Source: Cyclobacteriaceae bacterium (GTDB lineage: Bacteria > Bacteroidota > Bacteroidia > Cytophagales > Cyclobacteriaceae). From it: DNA of 64,000 nt. Each line of letters starts with the position of its first letter. The first letter of the stretch is position 1. The translations under genes and the position numbers were made by a program. Shown piece by piece: positions 24,888-33,869 of this stretch. Below the pieces are notes generated by a model that worked only from the letters and a program-made list of their open reading frames with translations, did no database searches and was not told where the DNA came from. The stretch covers positions 1-64,000 of the forward strand of contig JAEUUJ010000050.1 in assembly GCA_016786495.1 (NCBI GenBank), written 5' to 3'.

Positions 24888-26213
24888 ATGCTTGAGCAAT
24901 TTCTGAACCACATCGAACAACACGAGTTGTGTAAACCAACAGACCGGATCCTGCTGGCCGTAAGCGGTGGTCTTGATTCCATGGTGATGCTTAATCTCTT
25001 TAAGCGCAGTCATCACACCATCGGGGTGGCGCATTGCAATTTTCAGTTGCGGGGCAGCGAAGCGGAAGAAGACGAGCGTTTTGTAGCGGATGCCTGTAAG
25101 GCCGCTGATGTTCCGTTCTTCGTTAAGAAGTTTAGCACCCGCGATTACGCAACGGCCAACAAATTATCTATTCAAGCTGCTGCCCGCGAGTTGCGCTACG
25201 CCTGGTTTCAGGAACTCATGAGCGAGGAACGATTTACATTTCTGGCTACGGCTCATCATGTGAACGATTCACTTGAAACCGTGCTGCTGAAATGGGTTCA
25301 CGGATCATCTTTGGAGAGTTTTGCCGGCATACCGGTCCGCAATAAAAAAGTTATTCGTCCGATGTTATTCGCCACACGCACCCAGCTTGCCGACTTTGCA
25401 TCGGAGAAGGGCATTATGTGGAGAAATGATTCCAGCAATGACTCAGACGATTACCAGCGTAATTTCATTCGTCATCAGGTTGTTCCCAGGCTTAAGGAAA
25501 TTAACCCGGCACTTGAATCTACCTTTCTGCACGGCTTGAAGAAGATCACAGGCGAACTTGAGTTTCTGCGCACGCAACTGGAGCAATGGAAGGCCGAGCA
25601 TATCCATCAAAAAGTCGGGCAGGTGTTTATCAATAAAGCTGCCTTGCTGAATGCTACCTTTTCAGATTCCTTGCTTTGGCGCGTGGTGCGCGAATACGGC
25701 TTCAACATCGATCAGTGTCACGACATGATGCAGGCCATGCAAAGCCAGTCGGGCAAGAAGTTTATCGGCACGTCTCATTTGCTAACGCTCGACCGCGATC
25801 ACATTATTATTTCTCCGTATGACGATGCCTATGAGGCGGTAACGATCCGCGAAAAAAATGAAAGTGTGGTGCGGGGTGTGTGGGAGATCAGCATTGAGCG
25901 AACGACTTCGAAAGAGATTTCTACCAGTTCAATCGTGGCTTCGCTGGATGCGGACAAGGTTAAGTTTCCGATCACGTGGCGATACTGGCAACCGGGCGAC
26001 TCGTTTTATCCGCTGGGAATGGAGAACCGTAAAAAACTGAGCGATTTCCTGATCGACCGGAAAATTCCGCTGGCCGATAAAAACGGTATCAGTGTGCTGG
26101 AGTCAGACGGGGAGATCATCTGGGTGGTCGGTCACCGGATTGATAACCGTTATAAAATCACGCCCGAAACCAAGTCGGTGGTTACGTTCTCCGTTCTGCC
26201 ATATTTTGGCTGA
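24888..26213 (+). CDS. tilS: tRNA(Ile)-lysidine synthase
   Basis: A 441-residue enzyme that changes C34 of the AUA-reading tRNA-Ile to lysidine. The PP-loop ATP-binding motif is SGGLDS (residues 26-31), followed by AHCNFQLRGSEAEEDE and ATAHHVNDSLETVLL. The central TilS substrate-binding region and the C-terminal domain (RYWQPGDSFYPLGM, KLSDFLIDRKIP, VVGHRID) are complete. The length is usual. It is transcribed divergently from the OstA-like gene. Confidence 0.95.
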   Translation: MLEQFLNHIEQHELCKPTDRILLAVSGGLDSMVMLNLFKRSHHTIGVAHCNFQLRGSEAEEDERFVADACKAADVPFFVKKFSTRDYATANKLSIQAAARELRYAWFQELMSEERFTFLATAHHVNDSLETVLLKWVHGSSLESFAGIPVRNKKVIRPMLFATRTQLADFASEKGIMWRNDSSNDSDDYQRNFIRHQVVPRLKEINPALESTFLHGLKKITGELEFLRTQLEQWKAEHIHQKVGQVFINKAALLNATFSDSLLWRVVREYGFNIDQCHDMMQAMQSQSGKKFIGTSHLLTLDRDHIIISPYDDAYEAVTIREKNESVVRGVWEISIERTTSKEISTSSIVASLDADKVKFPITWRYWQPGDSFYPLGMENRKKLSDFLIDRKIPLADKNGISVLESDGEIIWVVGHRIDNRYKITPETKSVVTFSVLPYFG

Positions 26214-26219
26214 TTCCTT

Positions 26220-26249
26220 TTTGTTTGGAAGCCAGCCTTTATAACTTGG
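26220..26249 (+). promoter_or_regulatory. Probable mdh promoter
   Basis: TTTG (26220-26223), 18 bases, then TAACTTGG (26242-26249), one mismatch from TAnnTTTG. It lies 39 bases before the mdh ATG and after the tilS stop. Confidence 0.4.
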
Positions 26250-26288
26250 CAGTCTGATTCAGACTCAAACCTTAAAAATCAAATAGTT

Positions 26289-27218
26289 ATGAAAATTACC
26301 GTAGTCGGTGCGGGTAACGTAGGCGCAACCTGTGCCGATGTTCTGGCGTACCGTGAAGTAGCCAACGAAATTGTACTGCTCGATATTCGGGAAGGTTTTT
26401 CGGAAGGTAAAGCCCTTGATATCTGGCAGAAGGCCCCCATCGATTTGTACGATTCGCGTACGGTTGGCTCAACCAACGATTATTCAAAAACTGCTAATTC
26501 GGATGTAGTCGTAATCACGTCAGGTTTACCCCGCAAACCGGGTATGAGCCGTGACGATTTGATTACAACCAATGCCGGAATTGTTAAGTCGGTAACAGAA
26601 AACGTAGTGAAGCATTCGCCTAATGCGATTATCATCGTTGTTTCGAACCCGCTTGACGTGATGACGTACCAGGCGCACATCACCTCAAAACTTCCGCGCA
26701 CGAAGCTGATGGGTATGGCCGGTATTTTGGATACTGCCCGCTACCGCGCATTCCTGGCGGAAGCATTGAATGTTTCTCCGAAAGATATTCAGGCGATGTT
26801 GCTGGGTGGCCATGGCGATACAATGGTGCCGCTGCCACGCTACACAACGGTGGCTGGTATCCCGGTAACGGAACTGATCGATAAAGATAAGTTGCATGCC
26901 ATTCTCGAGCGCACCAAAGTGGGTGGAGGAGAGCTGGTGAAACTTATGGGAACTTCAGCCTGGTATGCACCGGGTTCAGCGGCTGCACAGATGGTGGAGG
27001 CTATCGTGAAAGATCAGCGCAGAGTTTTCCCGGTTTGCGTGAAACTCGAAGGCGAATACGGCATCAAAGATTGTTACCTCGGTGTTCCGGTTGTGCTGGG
27101 TAAAAACGGTGTGGAGAAGATTATTGAATTGCAATTGAACGCGGAAGAGAAGGCGCTCATGGAAGCCAGCCGCAAGGCAGTTCGCGAAGTAATGGACGTG
27201 TTGGATAAGATCGGTTAA
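26289..27218 (+). CDS. mdh: Malate dehydrogenase
   Basis: A 309-residue NAD-dependent dehydrogenase of the LDH-like malate dehydrogenase group (tricarboxylic acid cycle: malate to oxaloacetate). The NAD loop is GAGNVG (residues 7-12), followed by the aspartate of VLLDI that favours NAD. VSNPLDVMTY and the catalytic-histidine segment GGHGDTMVPL are present. Arg in SGLPRKPGMSRDDL fits the malate-binding loop. It has its own promoter and is followed by a hairpin terminator. Confidence 0.96.
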   Translation: MKITVVGAGNVGATCADVLAYREVANEIVLLDIREGFSEGKALDIWQKAPIDLYDSRTVGSTNDYSKTANSDVVVITSGLPRKPGMSRDDLITTNAGIVKSVTENVVKHSPNAIIIVVSNPLDVMTYQAHITSKLPRTKLMGMAGILDTARYRAFLAEALNVSPKDIQAMLLGGHGDTMVPLPRYTTVAGIPVTELIDKDKLHAILERTKVGGGELVKLMGTSAWYAPGSAAAQMVEAIVKDQRRVFPVCVKLEGEYGIKDCYLGVPVVLGKNGVEKIIELQLNAEEKALMEASRKAVREVMDVLDKIG

Positions 27219-27240
27219 CACAAAAAAATAAACCTGACGG

Positions 27241-27278
27241 AGGGACGCGTGCTTCAATACGATGAGCATAGCGTCCCT
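27241..27278 (+). terminator. Terminator hairpin between mdh and the methyltransferase gene
   Basis: The arms AGGGACGC (27241-27248) and GCGTCCCT (27271-27278) pair perfectly, and TGCT/AGCA extends the stem inside. The T tract after it is weak (GTATTTTA). It may serve both convergent genes. Confidence 0.55.
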
Positions 27279-27303
27279 TCGTATTTTATGACCGTGGAGA
27301 GCT

Positions 27304-28071
27304 TTACTTGTTTCCGCGATAGATGACTTCACTGCGTACCAGGCCGAATTTTTTCACCTGATCTTCCGGAAGCGTAAACACAAACTTGTCTTCGATGGGC
27401 GTTAGTCCGCTTTGCGCAATCCGCTGCGGATAGTCGTGGCCATACTTTCGGACATGGTCATCCTGCCCAAAGATTTTTTCGCGCTCGCGCTTATCCGTTA
27501 TCGTAGAGTCTTCAAACGTTACGTCCGGCACCGGGTTAAAGAACGGAATCTGGAGGATGGCGAAACCGCCTGGCTTCAGTACGCGATGGATTTCGCGCAT
27601 AGCCTGTATGTCGTCACGCACATGTTCGAGTACGTGATTGCAAAGTACTACGTCAAACGTGTTGCCCTCAAACGGAATCTGGTGAATATCCATTTTTACT
27701 TTTGCCAGCGGTGATTCAATATCTGCTGTGATGTAGCCATCGCCATGAATTTTTTCGAAGCGCGGGATATAACATGCTTCCGGTGCAATGTGCAGTACCT
27801 TCTTTTTCGTTTTAAAGAAATCGGTTTGCTGTTGCAGGTAAACCCAGATTAACCGGTGCCGCTCAAGCGACAGGCAGTTGGGGCACAGCGCATTTTCACG
27901 GGTATTGATTCGGCCGTAAGGCAAGAACTTGCGATACTGCCGTTCGCATACCGGGCACGCAACAGCCCTGCCCGAATAAAAAAGTCCGAGCACTTTTAAG
28001 CCGAGCCCGCTGATTCGCTGGAGATACGTGCGGGGTACATACCGGATCAGAAATGCGATAACCTTTTTCAT
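27304..28071 (-). CDS. Class I SAM-dependent methyltransferase with N-terminal CxxC pairs
   Basis: A 255-residue protein. The N-terminal part has two cysteine pairs, CPVC (39-42) and CPNC (63-66), likely to bind zinc. The methyltransferase domain (Methyltransf_11 type) follows: VLHIAPEACYIPRF, TADIESPLAKVKMDIHQIPF, FDVVLCNHVLEHV and HRVLKPGGFAILQIPFF. It is a cytoplasmic enzyme of unknown substrate; Cys4-containing relatives occur near glycan and rRNA genes. It is transcribed towards mdh and away from the ECF sigma operon. Confidence 0.85.
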   Translation of the reverse strand: MKKVIAFLIRYVPRTYLQRISGLGLKVLGLFYSGRAVACPVCERQYRKFLPYGRINTRENALCPNCLSLERHRLIWVYLQQQTDFFKTKKKVLHIAPEACYIPRFEKIHGDGYITADIESPLAKVKMDIHQIPFEGNTFDVVLCNHVLEHVRDDIQAMREIHRVLKPGGFAILQIPFFNPVPDVTFEDSTITDKREREKIFGQDDHVRKYGHDYPQRIAQSGLTPIEDKFVFTLPEDQVKKFGLVRSEVIYRGNK

Positions 28072-28137
28072 CAGGGCGCAAAGATAATATTTGTATAAAG
28101 ACCTTCGCGGACCGGCTTTCCGCCTGTGGACTAATTA

Positions 28138-28167
28138 TTTCGGGGCACCTAAAACTATTTACCTTTA
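28138..28167 (+). promoter_or_regulatory. Probable promoter of the ECF sigma operon
   Basis: TTTC (28138-28141), 18 bases, then TACCTTTA (28160-28167), one mismatch from TAnnTTTG. It predicts a transcript start near 28173, which favours ATG 28247 over the more upstream in-frame codons for the sigma gene. Confidence 0.45.
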
Positions 28168-28246
28168 TACCCCATCCTACACTCAGAACGCAATAATTGC
28201 AGGTAAAAACGGCCTAACCGTGACAGAAACGCTACTGGATATCGCT

Positions 28247-28849
28247 ATGATGCATTCCGACACCCTGATTACCCGGGCTAAGCAAGGGGACAAGAATGCG
28301 CAGGGCAAGCTCGTGCAGTTGTGGTACAAGAGGATTTATAACTTCAGCTATAAGTTCTTTTTAGATCACGACCTGGCGATGGAGGCGGCTCAAAAGACCT
28401 TTATTTCGATGTGCCGGAACATTGAGGGGTTACAGGATATTGCACGCTTCAAAAGCTGGATTTATAAGATCGCGGTTAATTATTGCCGCGAGGAGGCCCG
28501 GAAGACCAAGAACAGCAAGTCGATTTCGATGGATAAGATTTACAATGTGGAGGCTGAAGAATCGCCACAGTGGGAGAACTCATCCGCGCGAAGCGACAAT
28601 CCCGAGCGAAATTATCAGCAGGCGGAGTTGTCAGACATTCTGCAGAAGTCGCTGATGGAATTGAGTGCGGAGCAGCGTGAAGTGGTGATCATGAAAGAGT
28701 TTGAGGGGCTGAAGTTTCGTGAGATCGCAGAAGTGCTGAACATTTCTGAAAACACCGTAAAGTCGAGAATGTACTACGGGCTTGACGGGTTGAAGAAGAT
28801 TTTGGAGAGAAAGAACATTACGAAGGAAACAATACACTATGAGCTATAA
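28247..28849 (+). CDS. ECF-type RNA polymerase sigma factor
   Basis: From ATG 28247 the protein has 200 residues (ATG 28250 and GTG 28220 are alternatives). Region 2 includes YNFSYKFFLDHDLAMEAAQKTFISMCRNI and FKSWIYKIAVNYCREEARK. Region 4 includes LSAEQREVVIMKEFEGLKFREIAEVLNISENTVKSRMYYGLDGLK-type sequence with its helix-turn-helix. It is a single-stimulus alternative sigma factor. The downstream membrane protein, which overlaps by 11 bases, is the likely anti-sigma factor. Confidence 0.93.
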   Translation: MMHSDTLITRAKQGDKNAQGKLVQLWYKRIYNFSYKFFLDHDLAMEAAQKTFISMCRNIEGLQDIARFKSWIYKIAVNYCREEARKTKNSKSISMDKIYNVEAEESPQWENSSARSDNPERNYQQAELSDILQKSLMELSAEQREVVIMKEFEGLKFREIAEVLNISENTVKSRMYYGLDGLKKILERKNITKETIHYEL

Positions 28850-29690
28850 ACCAGATGAATCGGCCTTGATGGCGTATCTGTATGGCGAGCTGCAAGGCGA
28901 AGAGAAAAGAAGCGTTGAAAAATACCTGGCGGAGAATCCGCAGGCCATGAAAGACCTTCAGGGCATGATGGATGTGCGCAAGATCTTGTCAGTAATTGAT
29001 GACAAGGAAGTAATTGCACCGCCTATTGTGATGGAGGATTCGCGCCAGCGGTATTTCTGGAATACACCTTACCTGAAAACGGTGATGAGCATTGCAGCTT
29101 CGCTGATGTTGTTGCTGGTGGCGGGAAAGATTCTTGATCTCCGGATAAACTTCGAAGGCAACTCCGCTCAAATCAGCTTTGGTGAACCTGCAAAAACGAC
29201 GGGCCTGCCGGTTCAACCGGCCCTCACGGCCCAACAGGTTCAGGATATGATTAACCAGTCGGTACAGAATAACAACCAGGTGGTCGAAGCCAGCCTTACG
29301 GAATCGCAGAAGAAGATTGATGCATCCATCCGCCAGAACATGGCGATGAACTCGGAGAAGTTTAACGAGCTTGTAAAAAAGGCTTCCACAGCTTCGGAAG
29401 CCCAAATCAGCGGGTACGTGGCCAGTCTGAAGAAAGAAAATCAGCAGCTGGTGAAAGACTACTTCAAGCTTACCACCAACGAACAGCAGAAGTATATCGA
29501 AACCCTGCTGGTTGATTTTGCAAAATACATGAATCAGCAACGCACGAGCGACCTGGAGGCGATTCAATTACGAATGGCAAGCATGGAGCAGAATACTACG
29601 CTCCTGAAAGAAGAAACAGAACAAATTCTGACCAGCATTATTTCCAATAATACGGCTGCGCCAGGCAATACAGGAACTAAAAGTTATTAA
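28839..29690 (+). CDS. Probable transmembrane anti-sigma factor
   Basis: A 283-residue protein. The first 55 residues form a short acidic/basic helical domain (DESALMAYLYGELQGEEKRSVEKYLAENP) like the anti-sigma N-terminus that binds sigma region 2/4. One membrane helix lies at about 80-98. The 180-residue outer part is rich in Gln, Asn and Lys and has a long amphipathic pattern, probably coiled coil. It lacks the HxxxCxxC zinc motif. It overlaps the sigma gene by 11 bases and is followed after 13 bases by the exported duplicated protein. Confidence 0.8.
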   Translation: MSYKPDESALMAYLYGELQGEEKRSVEKYLAENPQAMKDLQGMMDVRKILSVIDDKEVIAPPIVMEDSRQRYFWNTPYLKTVMSIAASLMLLLVAGKILDLRINFEGNSAQISFGEPAKTTGLPVQPALTAQQVQDMINQSVQNNNQVVEASLTESQKKIDASIRQNMAMNSEKFNELVKKASTASEAQISGYVASLKKENQQLVKDYFKLTTNEQQKYIETLLVDFAKYMNQQRTSDLEAIQLRMASMEQNTTLLKEETEQILTSIISNNTAAPGNTGTKSY

Positions 29691-29703
29691 CAGGTAAAAG
29701 ACT

Positions 29704-31041
29704 ATGAAACGAATATTGAATTTTTTGATGGGTGGGTTGATGCTGTTGAGCGCACCGTTACTGGCGCAGAGTCCCGCAGCAACGAAGACCCAAAACGACA
29801 GAATGCAGCGCGATATCGCGGTTATGGAAACAGCGCTCTCGGAAATGATTAAACAGGAATTTGACCAGCGCAATTTCTTCTTCATGGATGTAAAAGGAAA
29901 TTATCTTTCCGGGTACGGTGTAACTTTTACCGTTCCGACAAGTATGTTAAACGTGTGGGGCTCAGGTAACTCGCAATATATGGTGATTGATGGCAATGGC
30001 TTTAGCTCCAGCTCCAGTTGGAGTTCAGACGAAGACCTGGCGATTACCGAAAATGAGGCCCGGGAAGCAGAAAAAGCGATGAAACCTCTGAAGAACCAGC
30101 AGAAGGAACGCGACAAGGCAGAGCGGGACGCTCAACGTGCCGCTGACGAGGCCTACTCGCGCGATGAGGCCATTGCAGCAGGCGGTTACCCAGGGTCGCG
30201 CAATAATATTGGTGTTGGTGTTGCCACGACACGCGGCAAGCGGTATAACAGCGACAGCCTGAATGCGATCAATAATGCGAAGATTATAAAAGCGGCTAAA
30301 ACGTTTATTGCCGACTACGGGGATATGTTGAGCCAGCTTGGACAGGAAGAACGAATTATTGTAACGAACCGCAGCCAGGGAAATAATGAATTCTGGATGT
30401 ACGGTCAGAAGGCCAAGCGTTCACTGTTAAGTGTGGAAGCGAAGAAATCAGACCTGACTGCGTTCCGTCAGGGAAAGATCACCCGCGACCAACTGATGGC
30501 TAAGATTAAAGTGGTAAACAGCGTATCGTCCGAAAAGGCTGAGCCGGACATGGAATTACTGGTGAGTATTTTTAATCGACTGTATCAGAGTGATTTGTCG
30601 AAGACGTTCTACGTTCAAGGGAACACCTACTACGAACACTTAACCGACTTTGGCGCGATCGTTCATATGCAGGTTTACTCAAGTAACACAAACTATGCGG
30701 TGGATCGTGACGGTGAAACAAGAACATTACTTTCGATGCCAACCGTAGGCTTGCAAAATTTATCGCAGGAAGAACGGGATAAGAAGGTGAAAGAGCTATA
30801 CCCGGTGTTCGAAAGTGAACTAAAGGAAAATATGCTGGATTATGGCAGAACTTTAAAGAGCCTGAACGACAATGAACAACTGATCGTTGACGTTACTCTC
30901 ACGAAGTGCAAGGGTTGCGGAATTCCGGCAAAAATTGAAGTGGCGGTAAAGGCCTCCGTGCTGAAAGACTTTAATGCGGGAAAGATTGACAGGAACAGTG
31001 CGTTATCGAAAGTAGAAGTGACGAAAGCAGCGAATCAATAA
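29704..31041 (+). CDS. Exported protein made of two divergent copies of one module
   Basis: A 445-residue protein with a signal peptide (MKRILNFLMGGLMLLSAPLLAQ). I recognise no family. It appears internally duplicated. Residues about 37-271 and 283-440 share the same order of segments: a helix, then NFFFMDVKGNYLSGYGVTF (57-75) against TFYVQGNTYYEHLTDFGAIV; FIADYGDMLSQLGQEERIIV against NMLDYGRTLKSLNDNEQLIV; and AFRQGKITRDQLMAKIKV against DFNAGKIDRNSALSKVEV. The first copy carries an extra charged linker (113-185). A CKGC pair lies at 402-405. It is the third gene of the sigma/anti-sigma operon, so it may be its signal sensor or main product. Confidence 0.8.
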   Translation: MKRILNFLMGGLMLLSAPLLAQSPAATKTQNDRMQRDIAVMETALSEMIKQEFDQRNFFFMDVKGNYLSGYGVTFTVPTSMLNVWGSGNSQYMVIDGNGFSSSSSWSSDEDLAITENEAREAEKAMKPLKNQQKERDKAERDAQRAADEAYSRDEAIAAGGYPGSRNNIGVGVATTRGKRYNSDSLNAINNAKIIKAAKTFIADYGDMLSQLGQEERIIVTNRSQGNNEFWMYGQKAKRSLLSVEAKKSDLTAFRQGKITRDQLMAKIKVVNSVSSEKAEPDMELLVSIFNRLYQSDLSKTFYVQGNTYYEHLTDFGAIVHMQVYSSNTNYAVDRDGETRTLLSMPTVGLQNLSQEERDKKVKELYPVFESELKENMLDYGRTLKSLNDNEQLIVDVTLTKCKGCGIPAKIEVAVKASVLKDFNAGKIDRNSALSKVEVTKAANQ

Positions 31042-31070
31042 GCTGCTTATTACACGACAGGATACAGGTT

Positions 31071-31112
31071 TACCCGGATGGTTGCTACAACATTTTACAT
31101 CCGGGTATTTTT
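31071..31112 (+). terminator. Rho-independent terminator of the ECF sigma operon
   Basis: Perfect 10-base arms TACCCGGATG (31071-31080) and CATCCGGGTA (31098-31107) enclose a 17-base loop and are followed by TTTTT. It separates the sigma operon from the efflux operon. Confidence 0.8.
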
Positions 31113-31136
31113 ACGAATTATTTTTAACGCAATCGC

Positions 31137-32477
31137 ATGAACAAGAAAATCATCATTGGAGTTGGCATCGGTGTAATTTTAATCGTTGCGTTTTTTGTTG
31201 TCAATGGAAATCGCAAGAATGAGGGAGCCGATATCCTGGCCACGGTTAAACAAGGCAAGTTCAAAGTGGAAATTGAAACCACAGGCGAACTGGAGGCAAA
31301 AAACTCGGTCAACATCATGGGTCCCACTTCCCTGCGCGACTTCCGGATCTGGGAAGTAAAAATCCAGAATATCATTGATGAAGGTGTGGTGGTGAAAAAA
31401 GGCGACTGGGTGGCAACGCTCGATCGTACCGAGTTCCAGAACAAGCTTGGCGACAAAAACATTGAGCTTGAGAAGGCAAATTCCAAGTACACGCAAACGC
31501 AGCTTGATACCACGCTCACGATGCGTCAGTCGCGCGATGAACTGATTAACCTGAAATACGGAGTTGATGAAAAGCAAATTGTGCTCGAACAATCAAAATA
31601 CGAGCCGCCAGCAACCATCAAACAGAATGAAATCAACTACGATAAGGCCGTTCGGGCGTACGAGCAGGCACTCGAGAACTACAAAATCAAGAAGAATCAG
31701 AACGTAGAGAAAATGCGCGAGGTGGCAGCCGAGCTCCGCAAAGTGCGCAATGAGATGGATAACATGTCGAAGATCGGGGAAGCGTTTAATATCATCGCTC
31801 CCGAACCCGGTATGGTTATTTACAGCAAAGACTGGAGCGGAAAGCCGATCAAGGCAGGCTCAACGATTCAGATGTGGGATCCGGTTGTGGCCAAACTGCC
31901 CGACCTGTCGTTAATGATTTCCAAAACGTATGTGAATGAAGTTGATGTGCGCAAAGTGAAAGTCGGCCAGCCGGTGGATGTAGGCCTGGATGCCTACCCT
32001 GACAAAAAATTAAAAGGAACGGTGGTTCGTGTAGCAAACGTGGGTGAACAGCGCCCCAATTCGGATGCAAAGGTGTTTGAGGTTACGATCGAGATTAAAG
32101 GAACCGACATGAGCCTCCGTCCGGCCATGACAACCAGCAACAAGATTATCGCGAATCAACTCGACAGCGTGTTGTATGTTCCGTTGGAGTGCCTGCACAA
32201 TCAAAGCGATTCCATTACGTATGTGTATAAGAGCGAGGGTTTGAATATTATCAAACAGGAAGTGATTGTAGGGGATGCCAACGCCAATGATGTGGTGATT
32301 AAAGGCGGGTTGAAACTGAATGACAAAGTTTACTTGTCAAATCCGGCCGGTCAGGACGATGAGGAGGTGAACTTGCTTCCTGAGATGAACGGCAAGCGCA
32401 GGAAGAAAGAAGTAAAAGAAGAGGAAAAGAAAGATCTGCCTCCCTCAGTACCCGCGGTAATTTCTAAAGCGCAATAA
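31137..32477 (+). CDS. Periplasmic adaptor (MacA/HlyD family)
   Basis: A 446-residue membrane fusion protein. One N-terminal membrane helix (about residues 4-22) is followed by the lipoyl/barrel-sandwich half (VEIETTGELEAKNSVNIMGP, GVVVKKGDWVATLDRTEF), a long alpha-hairpin (about 100-205), the second lipoyl half and beta-barrel domains, and a charged Lys/Glu-rich tail. It should bridge the inner membrane permease at 32478 and the TolC-like protein at 33862. The permease gene starts at the base after its stop. Confidence 0.9.
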   Translation: MNKKIIIGVGIGVILIVAFFVVNGNRKNEGADILATVKQGKFKVEIETTGELEAKNSVNIMGPTSLRDFRIWEVKIQNIIDEGVVVKKGDWVATLDRTEFQNKLGDKNIELEKANSKYTQTQLDTTLTMRQSRDELINLKYGVDEKQIVLEQSKYEPPATIKQNEINYDKAVRAYEQALENYKIKKNQNVEKMREVAAELRKVRNEMDNMSKIGEAFNIIAPEPGMVIYSKDWSGKPIKAGSTIQMWDPVVAKLPDLSLMISKTYVNEVDVRKVKVGQPVDVGLDAYPDKKLKGTVVRVANVGEQRPNSDAKVFEVTIEIKGTDMSLRPAMTTSNKIIANQLDSVLYVPLECLHNQSDSITYVYKSEGLNIIKQEVIVGDANANDVVIKGGLKLNDKVYLSNPAGQDDEEVNLLPEMNGKRRKKEVKEEEKKDLPPSVPAVISKAQ

Positions 32478-33869
32478 GTGAAATCGATATTTTCTCCACG
32501 CGTACTGGCTAATCTTTACATAGCCATCGGAGCCGTGCTAACCAACAAGGTCAGGTCACTGCTCACCGCACTCGGTATCATCTTCGGGGTGGCTGCGGTA
32601 ATCGCCATGCTGGCCATCGGAAATGGTGCGCAACAGGAAATTCTGGCGCAGATCAAACTGGTTGGTGTAAATAACATTGTGATCAAGCCGATCATTGAAC
32701 AGGAGGAAGAGAAACTTGCGGAGAATACGGGCGCGAAAAAGGAAAAGAAGAAGTTCTCCCCGGGTCTTACCATTCGGGATGTTAACAGCATCCGCGAAAC
32801 AATTCCCGGAATCACGAAGATGAGCCCGGAAATCATTTTGAATACGTATGTTATCCGTAGCGGGATCAGACGTTCGGCCAAGCTTGTGGGTATTGATCCG
32901 TCATACTTCGACATTTTCAGTTTCGAACTTCAGGAAGGCCAGCGGTTCAACGATGAGCAATTGAAAATCGGAGCTCCGGTATGTGTGATCGGGAATTCCA
33001 TTAAAACTAAATTTTTCCCAACCGAAGACCCGATTGGCAAATCCATCAAGGTGGGGCCGCACTGGCTGAAAATTGTTGGTGTGATGAAAGAGCGTCTTGT
33101 TTCGAAAACGAGTATCAGCAAACTGGGTATCCGGGACTTTAACATGGATATTTATGCACCGCTTCAAACGGTGCTGGTACGCTATCGTAACCGGGATGTA
33201 ATTTCTGCCGAAGCCTTGCGAAAAGAGGCTATGAAGAGTGGAGGAAACTTTATCATTATTGGCGGAGGCGGTGGTGAAGATGAGCAATCAGAAGAAGAGC
33301 AAATGGAATCCAAAAACTATCATCAGCTCGACAGGCTTGTGATTCAGGTTGAACAAACCAATCAGCTTCAGCCAATTGCTGAAATCATTTCCCGCATGCT
33401 CGAACGCAGGCATTACGACCTCATTGATTATGAAATTGAAATTCCGGAATTGCTTTTGAAACAGCAGCAGCGTACGAACGACATTTTCAACTATGTACTT
33501 GGAGCGATTGCCGGTATTTCGCTGCTGGTGGGTGGCATCGGGATCATGAACATCATGCTGGCATCGGTACTGGAGCGGATCAAGGAAATCGGCTTGCGTC
33601 TTTCGATCGGTGCGAAAAAGAGCGACATCATTCAGCAGTTTCTGTTTGAAGCGGTGATGATCAGTGTTACGGGTGGAATCATCGGTGTAATTCTCGGAAT
33701 CTCACTCGCATTCTTTGTTTCTTCGGTGGCTGACATTCCTACAGTGATCAGCTTTATGTCAATTGTGTTGTCTTTCGGTGTGGCGGCTACCGTTGGACTT
33801 GTTTTCGGAATTGCACCGGCACGCAAAGCAGCCAGCCAAGACCCTATCACTTCCCTGCGCTATGAATAA
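32478..33869 (+). CDS. ABC transporter permease (MacB/FtsX type), no ATPase domain
   Basis: A 463-residue permease starting at GTG 32478. An N-terminal membrane helix (SLLTALGIIFGVAAVIAMLAIG, in part), a large periplasmic MacB_PCD domain (about 50-330), then three membrane helices in the C-terminal FtsX domain (LLVGGIGIMNIMLASVLERIKEIGLR region and beyond). E. coli MacB carries its ATPase in the same chain; here it is missing and no ATPase gene is adjacent. It must use an ATPase encoded elsewhere. TolC-like gene 33862 overlaps by 8 bases. Confidence 0.9.
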   Translation: MKSIFSPRVLANLYIAIGAVLTNKVRSLLTALGIIFGVAAVIAMLAIGNGAQQEILAQIKLVGVNNIVIKPIIEQEEEKLAENTGAKKEKKKFSPGLTIRDVNSIRETIPGITKMSPEIILNTYVIRSGIRRSAKLVGIDPSYFDIFSFELQEGQRFNDEQLKIGAPVCVIGNSIKTKFFPTEDPIGKSIKVGPHWLKIVGVMKERLVSKTSISKLGIRDFNMDIYAPLQTVLVRYRNRDVISAEALRKEAMKSGGNFIIIGGGGGEDEQSEEEQMESKNYHQLDRLVIQVEQTNQLQPIAEIISRMLERRHYDLIDYEIEIPELLLKQQQRTNDIFNYVLGAIAGISLLVGGIGIMNIMLASVLERIKEIGLRLSIGAKKSDIIQQFLFEAVMISVTGGIIGVILGISLAFFVSSVADIPTVISFMSIVLSFGVAATVGLVFGIAPARKAASQDPITSLRYE

